A stretch of DNA of 64,000 bases from contig JACQFL010000052.1 of assembly GCA_016200085.1 (NCBI GenBank), forward strand, positions 1 through 64,000, written 5' to 3'. Source of the stretch: Candidatus Rokuibacteriota bacterium (GTDB lineage Bacteria > Methylomirabilota > Methylomirabilia > Rokubacteriales > CSP1-6). Positions 15,801 to 23,200 of this stretch are shown here, one piece after another. Below the pieces are notes generated by a model, which saw nothing but the letters and a program-made list of their open reading frames with translations, was not told the DNA's origin and did not search any database. A program made the position numbers and the translations under genes. The stretch's first letter is position 1. Every line of letters begins with the position of its first letter.

Positions 15801-16657
15801 TGCGTCTGGCGACCGTCGTGGCGGCGCTCGCGCTGGCCGGCTGCGCCGCCACGGCACCGTATCGCACCATCGAGCTGGCCTTCGACGGCCAGGCCCAGGC
15901 GATCGATCCCCGGGCGCCGCCGGACGAGCTCGCCATCGCGCAAGTGGCGGCGCGACTCATCCACGATCGGCTGGGACTGCCCTTCCCTGCGGCCACCACG
16001 CTGCACCTCTACGCGAGCCAGGCGAGCTTCGCGGAGGGCCTCAGCCGGGAGGCCGGGATGGACGGCGACGCGGCCTGGAGCCGGTCCCGCTTCGCGAGTG
16101 GCTTCTCCTCACCGCACGGGATCTTCCTGCGTGCCGATCGCCTGGCCTCCATGTCCGCGGTCGATCGCGTGGGGACCATCGCCCACGAGCTGACCCACAT
16201 CGCCCAGGGCGAGATGCGACGCGGGGGCCGGGGCGCGGCCGCCCAGTGGATCCACGAGGGCCACGCGGACTGGGTGAAGTTCCGGGTGATCGAGATGCTG
16301 GGCCTCAGGACGTACGCGGCCTCCCGCGCCGAGGTCTGGCGCTCGGCGCTGCGCTCGCCCACGCCCATCCAGCGCTTCCCGAGTCTCGTGGACCTGTCGC
16401 GCGCGGATCAGTGGACGGAGGCGCGCGGCCGCCTGGGATCGGCGGCCACGTACGGCCAGGCGTTCCTGGCGGTGGATGCGCTCGTCGAGGGCTACGGGAT
16501 CGAGCGCCTTCACGAGTTCCTGCGTCGGTTCTCCCTGGACGCTCCGCCGGCCTCGCACTGGCGCGCCGTCTTCCCGGTGCCGTTCGCGCGATTCGTCCAG
16601 CACTTCCGCGCCAGGCTGGAGGCCTGGCCGGAGTCACGGCTGGAGTCGCCACGATGA
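15800..16657 (+). CDS. Lipoprotein metallopeptidase (peptidase MA-like gluzincin)
   Basis: A 285-residue protein. The N-terminus is a lipoprotein signal peptide with lipobox LAGC, cysteine 15. The zinc site is H129-E130-L-T-H133 (IAHELTHIAQ) with a downstream glutamate E153 in IHEGHADW, the gluzincin arrangement of peptidase MA-type proteins. It would sit in the periplasm, anchored to a membrane. Its ATG overlaps the VOC gene stop by one base (TGATG), and its stop overlaps the transporter start (ATGA). The coupling to a cytosolic oxygenase set is unusual and unexplained. Confidence 0.82.
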   Translation: MRLATVVAALALAGCAATAPYRTIELAFDGQAQAIDPRAPPDELAIAQVAARLIHDRLGLPFPAATTLHLYASQASFAEGLSREAGMDGDAAWSRSRFASGFSSPHGIFLRADRLASMSAVDRVGTIAHELTHIAQGEMRRGGRGAAAQWIHEGHADWVKFRVIEMLGLRTYAASRAEVWRSALRSPTPIQRFPSLVDLSRADQWTEARGRLGSAATYGQAFLAVDALVEGYGIERLHEFLRRFSLDAPPASHWRAVFPVPFARFVQHFRARLEAWPESRLESPR

Positions 16658-17301
16658 CGGTCTCCGACCTGGGGGCGCCCACGCTGGTCGCGTTCGCGGC
16701 CACCACCTTCGTGATGAACATCACGCCCGGCCCGGCCGTGATGCAGGTCGTCGGGCATGCCATGAGCAACGGGTGGCGGCCGTCGCAGGCGAGCATCGCG
16801 GGCATCCTCGCCGCGAACGCCATGTACTGTGCCTTCTCCGTGCTCGGCCTGGGCGCGCTCATCCTGGCGGCCCCGTCGGTCTTCGCCGTCGTCAAGTGGT
16901 GCGGGGTGTCCTATCTCGTCTGGCTGGGGCTGAAGTCGCTGCGGGCCGCCGTCGCCCACAAGGACGCCCTGGCGGCTCCGGCCCTCGAGGCGCGCCCCCA
17001 CGCCCTGTTCCGTCAGAGCTTCGTGCTGCAGGGGGCCAACCCGAGGTCGGTGCTGTACTTCTGCGCGCTCCTGCCGGTCTTTGCCGGTGAGGCGGCGGGA
17101 GCCCCGAGCCGCATCGCGGTGCTGGGGCTGATCGCCAGCCTGATGGAGTACCCCGTGCTCCTGGGATACTCCCTGCTGGCGTCCCGCATCAGCACGTGGC
17201 TCACGGGAACCGGCGGGCGGCGGCTCCTCGACGCGCTGTCGGGCTCGGCCGTGATCCTCGCTGCCGCCACCGTGGCGCGATCGACACTTCGCGCGCGCTG
17301 A
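16654..17301 (+). CDS. LysE/RhtB-family amino-acid exporter
   Basis: A 215-residue inner-membrane protein with about six hydrophobic segments. The family signature is near the N-terminus (TTFVMNITPGPAVMQVVGHAM) with the conserved NPxP-like TPGPA. GVSYLVWLGLKSLR and GANPRSVLYFCALLP are also typical of LysE exporters. The start ATG 16654 overlaps the peptidase stop (ATGA). Known members export lysine, threonine, homoserine lactone or related metabolites. As the last gene of the oxygenase/VOC set it may expel that pathway's product; this is inference. Confidence 0.87.
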   Translation: MTVSDLGAPTLVAFAATTFVMNITPGPAVMQVVGHAMSNGWRPSQASIAGILAANAMYCAFSVLGLGALILAAPSVFAVVKWCGVSYLVWLGLKSLRAAVAHKDALAAPALEARPHALFRQSFVLQGANPRSVLYFCALLPVFAGEAAGAPSRIAVLGLIASLMEYPVLLGYSLLASRISTWLTGTGGRRLLDALSGSAVILAAATVARSTLRAR

Positions 17302-17508
17302 CTGGACTCGTCGGGCGCTGCGGCGCCACCGAGATCGGGATTCCCCGGTGCCAGCCCTCTGCCCTCGGCCGCCGATCGTCCCGCGACGTGATGTGGCGGA
17401 CAGTGGCGCCCTGCCCGCTCCTGCGGCGGCTGGCTCCTGCAAGGCGTCGCGGGCGCCGCCGTCGACGGCGGGCACGAGACCGGCCGCGTATCGGTGCCGC
17501 GCCGGAGC
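17302..17508. other. Convergent intergenic region, nothing recognised
   Basis: About 207 bp between two converging transcripts (LysE gene from the left, ABC permease from the right). I looked for hairpins followed by T-runs and for small genes on both strands and found none convincing. Confidence 0.6.
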
Positions 17509-18450
17509 CTACCGGTCTCTCAGGCGCGGGTCGGGGGCGTCGCGCAACCCGTCGCCCAGCAGGTTGAAGCCCAGGACGGTGAGAAAGATCGCCGCGCCCG
17601 GGCTCACCGCCATCGTCGGGTTTCGGAGCAAGTACTCGTAACCCATTTTCAGCATACTCCCCCAGGCCGGGGCCGGGGGCTGGGCGCCGAGCCCGAGGAA
17701 GCTCAGGCTCGATTCGACCACGATGGACGCGGCAATCGTCAGCGAGCTCTGCACGATGATCAGCGACAGGTTGTTGGGCAGGATGTGGCGCACGGCCAGC
17801 CGGAGGGAGGAGGCGCCGATGGCGCGCGCCGCCAGCACGAAGTCGAGCTCGCGCAGCACGAGCGTCTGGCCGCGAATGAGCCGTGTGAAGTACGGGATGT
17901 TGATGATCCCCACCGCGATCATCGCGTTGCCGAGCCCGGGCCCGAGCATGGCGACGATCGCGATCGCCAGCAAGATGGCGGGAAAGGAGAGCAACGCGTC
18001 GATGACCCGCATCAGGATGGTGTCGACCAGCCCGCTCGCCGTCCCCGCCAGCAGGCCCAGCGGCACCCCGACGAGCAGCGCGATGAGCACGGGCACGACG
18101 CCCACGACCAGCGAGATGCGGGCACCGAAGACGACACGGCTGAAGACGTCGCGGCCGAACTCGTCGGTGCCGAGGGGGTGCAGCCGGGAGGGGCCCTGGA
18201 GCCGCTCGACGGGGCTCTGCACCGCCGGGTCGAACGGCGCGACCACGGGGGCGAGGACCGCGAGGACCACGACGAGCCCGACCATCGCTCCGCCCGCCAT
18301 CGCCAGCCGGTCGCGGCCGAGGTGGCGGAAGAACCTCGCGGCGTTCCCCGCCGCCAGCGGACGCGGCGCCGCGGCGACGCGCGGCGCCCGCGCGAGGGCG
18401 CGGTCAGCCGGCGCCTCCGGGGCTTCGAGGTAGGCGGGGCGACTGGTCAT
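17509..18450 (-). CDS. ABC transporter permease, DppC type
   Basis: A 313-residue inner-membrane permease of the peptide/nickel/opine family. After a 45-residue cytoplasmic N-terminus it has the OppC-N helix (AMAGGAMVGLVVVLAVLAPVV), then the signature HPLGTDEFGRDVFSRVVFGARIS and about five more helices. The EAA loop reads LAARAIGASSLRLAVRHILP. The end, RDAPDPRLRDR, is typical of DppC/OppC. Its start overlaps the stop of the other permease (ATGA). No ATPase gene follows within the operon, so ATPases must come from elsewhere. Confidence 0.93.
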   Translation of the reverse strand: MTSRPAYLEAPEAPADRALARAPRVAAAPRPLAAGNAARFFRHLGRDRLAMAGGAMVGLVVVLAVLAPVVAPFDPAVQSPVERLQGPSRLHPLGTDEFGRDVFSRVVFGARISLVVGVVPVLIALLVGVPLGLLAGTASGLVDTILMRVIDALLSFPAILLAIAIVAMLGPGLGNAMIAVGIINIPYFTRLIRGQTLVLRELDFVLAARAIGASSLRLAVRHILPNNLSLIIVQSSLTIAASIVVESSLSFLGLGAQPPAPAWGSMLKMGYEYLLRNPTMAVSPGAAIFLTVLGFNLLGDGLRDAPDPRLRDR

Positions 18451-19394
18451 GCCGCCTGGCGAATGCGGGGGTCGAGGTATCCGTACAGCACGTCCACCGC
18501 GAGGTTCGTGAGCAGGACGACCACGGCCATGAGCAGCACGACCCCCTGCACCACGAGGTAGTCACGCAAGGCCACGCCGTTGACGACCAGACGGCCGAGG
18601 CCGGGCAGCGCGAAGAGGGTCTCCGTGATGACGGCGCCGCCGAACAGGCGGCCGGTCTGCAGCCCGGCCACCGTGACCACGGGAATGAGGGCGTTCTTCA
18701 GCGCGTGGCGCACGAGGACCACGGGCTCCCACAGCCCCTTGGCGCGCGCCGAGCGGATGTAGTCCTGCCCGATCACGTCGAGCATGCTCGAGCGCGTCTG
18801 GCGCATGATGATGGCTCCCATCTGTGCGCCGAGCGCCACCGACGGCAACGTCATGGACCGGAGGTTCCCCAGGACGTCCTGCGTCAGCGGCACGAAGCCG
18901 GCGGGGGGCAAGAGCCGGAGCGAGTAGGCGAACAGGTAGATCAGCAGGATGCCGAGAAAGAAGTACGGCATGGCCAGGCCGAAGACGGCGCCCACCGTGG
19001 CCAGGACGCCGACGCGGCTGTGCGGCCGCACCGCGGCCACGATGCCGGTCGGAATGCCGATGGCCAGGCCGACCAGCAGCGCCAGCACCGTCAGCTCGAC
19101 GGTCACCGGCAGCTGCGCCAGGATCATGCCGGCCACGGTCTCGTTGGTGCGCCACGATCGGCCCAGGTCGCCCCGCGCCACCCGGCCCGCCCAGGTGACG
19201 AAGCGCGCCGCGTAGGGCTTGTCGAGGTCGAACCGGGCCCGGAAGTCCCGCACCATGTCCGGGGTCGCCTGCTCGCCGAGCACCATGACGGCCGGATCCC
19301 CGGGGATCAGGTAGAGCAGCGAGAAGGTGATCACGCTCACCAGGAGGGCGACCGGAGCGGCCCAGATCAACCGCCGCACGATGTACGCCGCCAT
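18447..19394 (-). CDS. ABC transporter permease, DppB type
   Basis: A 315-residue permease starting at ATG 19394. The N-terminal helix and loop (YIVRRLIWAAPVALLVSVI, then LIPGDPAVMVLGEQATPDMV) are diagnostic for DppB/OppB. The EAA loop is YIRSARAKGLWEPVVLVRHA. The C-terminus (VDVLYGYLDPRIRQAA) is also typical. It forms the heterodimeric channel with the following DppC-type gene and receives substrate from the binding protein encoded upstream. Confidence 0.93.
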   Translation of the reverse strand: MAAYIVRRLIWAAPVALLVSVITFSLLYLIPGDPAVMVLGEQATPDMVRDFRARFDLDKPYAARFVTWAGRVARGDLGRSWRTNETVAGMILAQLPVTVELTVLALLVGLAIGIPTGIVAAVRPHSRVGVLATVGAVFGLAMPYFFLGILLIYLFAYSLRLLPPAGFVPLTQDVLGNLRSMTLPSVALGAQMGAIIMRQTRSSMLDVIGQDYIRSARAKGLWEPVVLVRHALKNALIPVVTVAGLQTGRLFGGAVITETLFALPGLGRLVVNGVALRDYLVVQGVVLLMAVVVLLTNLAVDVLYGYLDPRIRQAA

Positions 19395-19412
19395 GGCTCG
19401 CCCGACCCGGCT

Positions 19413-21008
19413 CTACTTGCCCAGCCAGGTCTCGGACAGCCGCACCATGCCATCCGGGATGAGCATGAAGTTCTGCACGCGCTTGCTCGTCGCGTTCTGC
19501 GCCTTGTTGATGGTGAAGAACGTCAGGGGCAGGTCCTCGAGCATGACGCGGTTCACCTGCTTGAAGATCTCGGCCCGCTTCTGGGGATCGTAGGTCCGCC
19601 GCGAGGCCTCGAGCAGCTGATCCATCCGCTCGCTCTTGTAGCGCATGTAGTTCAGGGTGCCGGTGCTGTGCCACCGCATGAAGGCGTTGCCGTCGGGATC
19701 GGCGCGACCCGAGAAGGCCAGGCTCATCCCCTGGAAGGTGCCGTTCCGCATGTTCTCGATGGCGGTGGCCAGCTCGTACGGCTGGATCGTGGCCTCGACC
19801 CCGATCGCCCGCAGATCGGCCTGCACCATCTCCGACTGCCGCTGCCACGTCGGATCGGTCGTGGTGAGCATCTGGAACTTCAGCGGGTTGCTCGGACCGT
19901 AGCCGGCCTCGGCGAGCAGGGCCTTGGCCCTCGCGGGGTCATGCCGGTAGTACCCGTCCAGCTTCTTGTCGTAGGCCCAACTCGTGGGCGAGAAGGGGCC
20001 CTGCGCGACGGAGGCCTGATCCTCGTGCACCGAGGAGGCCAGCGCTTGCCGCTGGACGGCCCAGGCGACGGCCTGGCGGACCTTGACGTTGTCGAAGGGC
20101 GCCTTGCTCGTGTTGAACATGAAGTAGGACCACTGGAGCCCCGGGGCCTCGTAGAACCTCAGCCCGGGGTCGGCCTTGAGGGCCTGCACGGCGGCGGCCG
20201 GGACGTCCCCGAGGATGTCGATCTGGCCGGACTGGAGACTGACCGCGCGCACGGCGGCGTCGGCGATGAACTTGAACACCACCTTGTTGACGTAGGGCTC
20301 GCCCTTGACGAAGTAGCCGTCGAACCGCTGAAGGGTGACGCTGTCGGCCTGGCGCCACTCCACGAACTTGAAGGCGCCGGCGCCCACCGGGTTGCGGCCG
20401 TAGTTGTCGGGGCCCGACTTCTCCCAGGCGGCCGGCGAGATCATCATCCCCGCCCGGTCGGCGAGCAGGGCGAGCAGCGGCGCCAGGGGCTTCTTCAGCT
20501 TGATCTGGAAGGTCAGCCGGTCGACGACCACGACCCTGTCCACGTCGACGAGGTCGCTGTAAGGGACGAGCTTGAGGCTCTTGTTCATCATGCGATCGAA
20601 GTTCCAGGCCACCGCTTTGGCGTCGAGGTCGGAGCCGTCGTGGAACTTCAGGCCGTCGCTCAGCACGAACTCGAAGGTGAGTTCGTCGCGCGCCTTCCAC
20701 GCCTTGACCTGGCCGGGCGTCACCCGGAGCGCCTGGTCGAAGCGGAGGAGGCTGTCGTAGATCTGGAACAGGATGTGCCGGTCAGGCCCGGCCGCCGAGC
20801 GGTGCGGGTCGAGCGTGTCGGGCTGGTTGACGAGCCCGACCGTGATCGTGCCGCCGCGCTGGGGCGTCGCTGCCGGCGGCGCCGGCGCGCTCGCCGCCAT
20901 GGCCCCCGGCGGGGTCGGGGGCGATGCTGCCAGTGCGAGCACCACCATCAGTCCAGCTCCGAGAACCCTCCACGCCCTGCCGCTGTCGAGGAGTCTGCAC
21001 GGGTCCAT
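19413..21008 (-). CDS. ABC transporter substrate-binding protein (SBP family 5)
   Basis: A 531-residue periplasmic binding protein of the peptide/nickel family. A signal peptide spans about residues 12-40 (VLGAGLMVVLALAAS, with a likely cleavage near AMAAS). The mature start is GGTITVGLVNQPDTLDPHRS, and the conserved FVLSDGLKFHDGSDLDAKAVAWNF block follows. Family members bind di- and oligopeptides, but many environmental ones bind opines, sugars, organic acids or aromatics. Linkage to a B12 mutase and a ThDP enzyme suggests that the ligand feeds that route. Confidence 0.9.
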   Translation of the reverse strand: MDPCRLLDSGRAWRVLGAGLMVVLALAASPPTPPGAMAASAPAPPAATPQRGGTITVGLVNQPDTLDPHRSAAGPDRHILFQIYDSLLRFDQALRVTPGQVKAWKARDELTFEFVLSDGLKFHDGSDLDAKAVAWNFDRMMNKSLKLVPYSDLVDVDRVVVVDRLTFQIKLKKPLAPLLALLADRAGMMISPAAWEKSGPDNYGRNPVGAGAFKFVEWRQADSVTLQRFDGYFVKGEPYVNKVVFKFIADAAVRAVSLQSGQIDILGDVPAAAVQALKADPGLRFYEAPGLQWSYFMFNTSKAPFDNVKVRQAVAWAVQRQALASSVHEDQASVAQGPFSPTSWAYDKKLDGYYRHDPARAKALLAEAGYGPSNPLKFQMLTTTDPTWQRQSEMVQADLRAIGVEATIQPYELATAIENMRNGTFQGMSLAFSGRADPDGNAFMRWHSTGTLNYMRYKSERMDQLLEASRRTYDPQKRAEIFKQVNRVMLEDLPLTFFTINKAQNATSKRVQNFMLIPDGMVRLSETWLGK

Positions 21009-21023
21009 ACGTCACGCTCCTGC

Positions 21024-22760
21024 TTAGAGGTTCGCCAGGGCGGCCCGCGCCCAGGGAGACATCACCTTGGCGCGGATCCGCTCGTCCGGATCCGTCAGGA
21101 CGTCGACGACGAAGGGCTCGCTCGACCTCAGCGCCTGCTGGAGCGCCGGCCCGAGCTCTCCGGGGGTCCTGACGCGCACGCCGCGACAGTCGAAAGCCTG
21201 GGCGATCCTGGCGAAGTCGGTGTCGATGAACTCCGAGGCGATGATCCGGCCCTTCTGGTTGTCGCGCACGGCCCCCAGGACCGAGTCGTTCATGACGACG
21301 AAGATCGCGGCGGCGCCGTGTTGCTTGGCCGTGGAGAGCGCGTGGATCTGCATCGCCATGCCGCCGTCGCCGCAGACCGCGACGCACGGTCGCTCGGGAT
21401 GGAGCAGCTTCGCCGCGATGGCCGAGGGGACGGACAGGCTCATGGCGCCGATGCCGGCGGAGGCGAAGCACGTCCCGGCCTCCCGCGTGGCGTAGTAGCG
21501 GAGCATCGAGACCCGGTTGTTGCCCCCGTCCAGGGTGACGATCGAGCTCGCGGGAAGGTGCTCGCGGAGCTCCTTGACGACCCGCGCGGACGGGATCGGC
21601 ACCTGGGAGGACCGGAGGCTGGGATCGTCGAAGTAGCCCTCCTCCGCCTTCATCGTCTCGATCGCCCGGGTCCAGCGGCCCCGGTCCTCGTTGCCCTCGC
21701 GCCTCAGCCGGTCCGCCAGCACGTCGATCAGCTGGCGCATGACGAGCCGCGCGTCGCCGCAGAGGCCCATCTCCACCGGGAAGACCCAGCCGGCGTTCCT
21801 CGGATCGATGTCCACCTGGAGGATCTTCTGGCGGCGAGGATCGATCAGCTCCGGGCTCTCGAAGCACGTGTCCTGGGGCTTGAGGCGGCAGCCGATGACC
21901 AGCAAGAGATCTGCCTGGCTGACGGTCTTCAGCGCGATCTTCTCCCCGTACATGTTCATCACGCCCACGGCCAGCGGGTGCGTCTCGGGGATCGCGCTCT
22001 TGCCCTGGTAGCTGGTGGCGACCGGGATGCCGCCGAGCTCCGCGAGCTTCACGAGCTCGGCATAGGCCTTGGCGGCGTGGACGCCGTTGCCGGCGATGAT
22101 CACCGGCCGCTTGGCTCTCAGGATCTCCTCCGCCGCTCGCTCCACGTCGGCGGGAAACGCCGCCGGCTTTTCCACGCCCAGGTAGCGGGACACGGGAAAG
22201 ATGCGCGCGAGGTCGCGCTCGCCGAGCGCGCCCCTCAGGGCGGGGACCTTGAAGAGGCAGACCGCGGGGCCGGGACGGCCGGACACCGCGTGCTTGATCG
22301 CGAGCTGGACGCCCTGGACCGCCTCGAGTGGCGTGCTGGCCACCGTGACGAACTTCGCGGTGCCCTTGAAGATCTCCTTGAGGTCCAGGCCGCCGTACTC
22401 TCCCGTCCCGCACTGGAACGGCGCGTGGAGCGCGAAACTCCCGTAGTCGGTGACGTCGGCCAGCACGAGCATCGGCGTCGACGTCAGGTGCGCCTCCATC
22501 ATCCCGAACAGCCCCGCCGACGCCACGAACGGGCCCTGCCCGGTCAGCATGCCGGGCTTACCGGTCAGGCGCCCGTACATCGCGGCCATGCAGGAGGCCG
22601 TCTGCTCGTTGCGCGTCAGGATCACCTTGAGCTTGTTCTGGTAGTCATAGAGGTCGGGAAAGACGGGCGAGGCGATGCCGCCCGGCAGCGCGAACACGTG
22701 GTCGATCCCCGCGTCGATGATCGTCTCGATGATCGTCTGGCTCACGCTCACCATCCGCAC
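21024..22760 (-). CDS. Thiamine-diphosphate enzyme, acetolactate synthase/2-hydroxyacyl-CoA lyase-like
   Basis: A 578-residue three-domain ThDP enzyme. The activating glutamate is E52 (LTRNEQTASCMAAMYGR). The central domain contains KRPVIIAGNGVHAAKAY. The cofactor motif runs from GDG at 464-466 to ND at 491-492 in the C-terminal domain. The start is GTG 22760, or ATG 22754 two codons later. It lies 34 bases after the mutase small subunit. A ThDP 2-hydroxyacyl-CoA lyase paired with a B12 mutase is known in actinobacterial 2-hydroxyisobutyrate breakdown, so a C-C lyase on a CoA thioester is plausible. Decarboxylase or synthase activity cannot be excluded. Confidence 0.82.
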   Translation of the reverse strand: MRMVSVSQTIIETIIDAGIDHVFALPGGIASPVFPDLYDYQNKLKVILTRNEQTASCMAAMYGRLTGKPGMLTGQGPFVASAGLFGMMEAHLTSTPMLVLADVTDYGSFALHAPFQCGTGEYGGLDLKEIFKGTAKFVTVASTPLEAVQGVQLAIKHAVSGRPGPAVCLFKVPALRGALGERDLARIFPVSRYLGVEKPAAFPADVERAAEEILRAKRPVIIAGNGVHAAKAYAELVKLAELGGIPVATSYQGKSAIPETHPLAVGVMNMYGEKIALKTVSQADLLLVIGCRLKPQDTCFESPELIDPRRQKILQVDIDPRNAGWVFPVEMGLCGDARLVMRQLIDVLADRLRREGNEDRGRWTRAIETMKAEEGYFDDPSLRSSQVPIPSARVVKELREHLPASSIVTLDGGNNRVSMLRYYATREAGTCFASAGIGAMSLSVPSAIAAKLLHPERPCVAVCGDGGMAMQIHALSTAKQHGAAAIFVVMNDSVLGAVRDNQKGRIIASEFIDTDFARIAQAFDCRGVRVRTPGELGPALQQALRSSEPFVVDVLTDPDERIRAKVMSPWARAALANL

Positions 22761-22794
22761 GCTCCTCGGTGCCGTTCGCGGTAAGCCGGTGTCC

Positions 22795-23187
22795 TCACGC
22801 CACGGCGAGCTCGTTCTGGATGAAATCCACGATCTTTGGGGTCGACGTTCCGGGGCCGAAGATGGCCCGGACGCCGATCGCCTTCAAGGCGGGGATGTCG
22901 TCCTTGGGAATGATCCCCCCCATGATGACCGGGATGTCAGCCATGCCGCGGGCCCTGAGCAGCTCCATCACCCGGGCCCCGAACTCCAGGTGGGCGCCGG
23001 ACAGGATCGACAGCCCGATCACGTCGATGTCCTCTTGCATGGCCGCGTGCACGATCATCTCCGGCGTCTGCCGGGGGCCGGTGTAGACCACCTCCATCCC
23101 CGCGTCGCGGAGCACGCGCGCGATCAGCTTCGCCCCCGTCTCGTGGCCGTCGAGGCCCGGTTTCGCGATCAGCACCTTGATGGCCAT
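22795..23187 (-). CDS. B12-binding small subunit of acyl-CoA mutase
   Basis: A 130-residue cobalamin-binding Rossmann domain. The motif D13-x-H15-x-x-G18 ([10 protein letters not shown]) supplies the lower-axial histidine. SILSGAH and the glycine pair of MGGIIPKDD complete the DxHxxG-SxL-GG signature. Length and start (ATG 23187) are standard for stand-alone small subunits. It lies 13 bases downstream of the large-subunit gene, and the two should form the holoenzyme. It carries adenosylcobalamin for a carbon-skeleton rearrangement. Confidence 0.92.
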   Translation of the reverse strand: MAIKVLIAKPGLDGHETGAKLIARVLRDAGMEVVYTGPRQTPEMIVHAAMQEDIDVIGLSILSGAHLEFGARVMELLRARGMADIPVIMGGIIPKDDIPALKAIGVRAIFGPGTSTPKIVDFIQNELAVA

Positions 23188-23200
23188 GGCTCAGTCCTCA

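Noticed and set aside
18705-22784. A very long open frame on the plus strand across the transporter and ThDP genes
   Set aside because: It is antisense to four well-supported minus-strand genes. Its translation is low-complexity Arg/His/Gly/Asp-rich with no domain, as expected for shadow frames in G+C-rich DNA.
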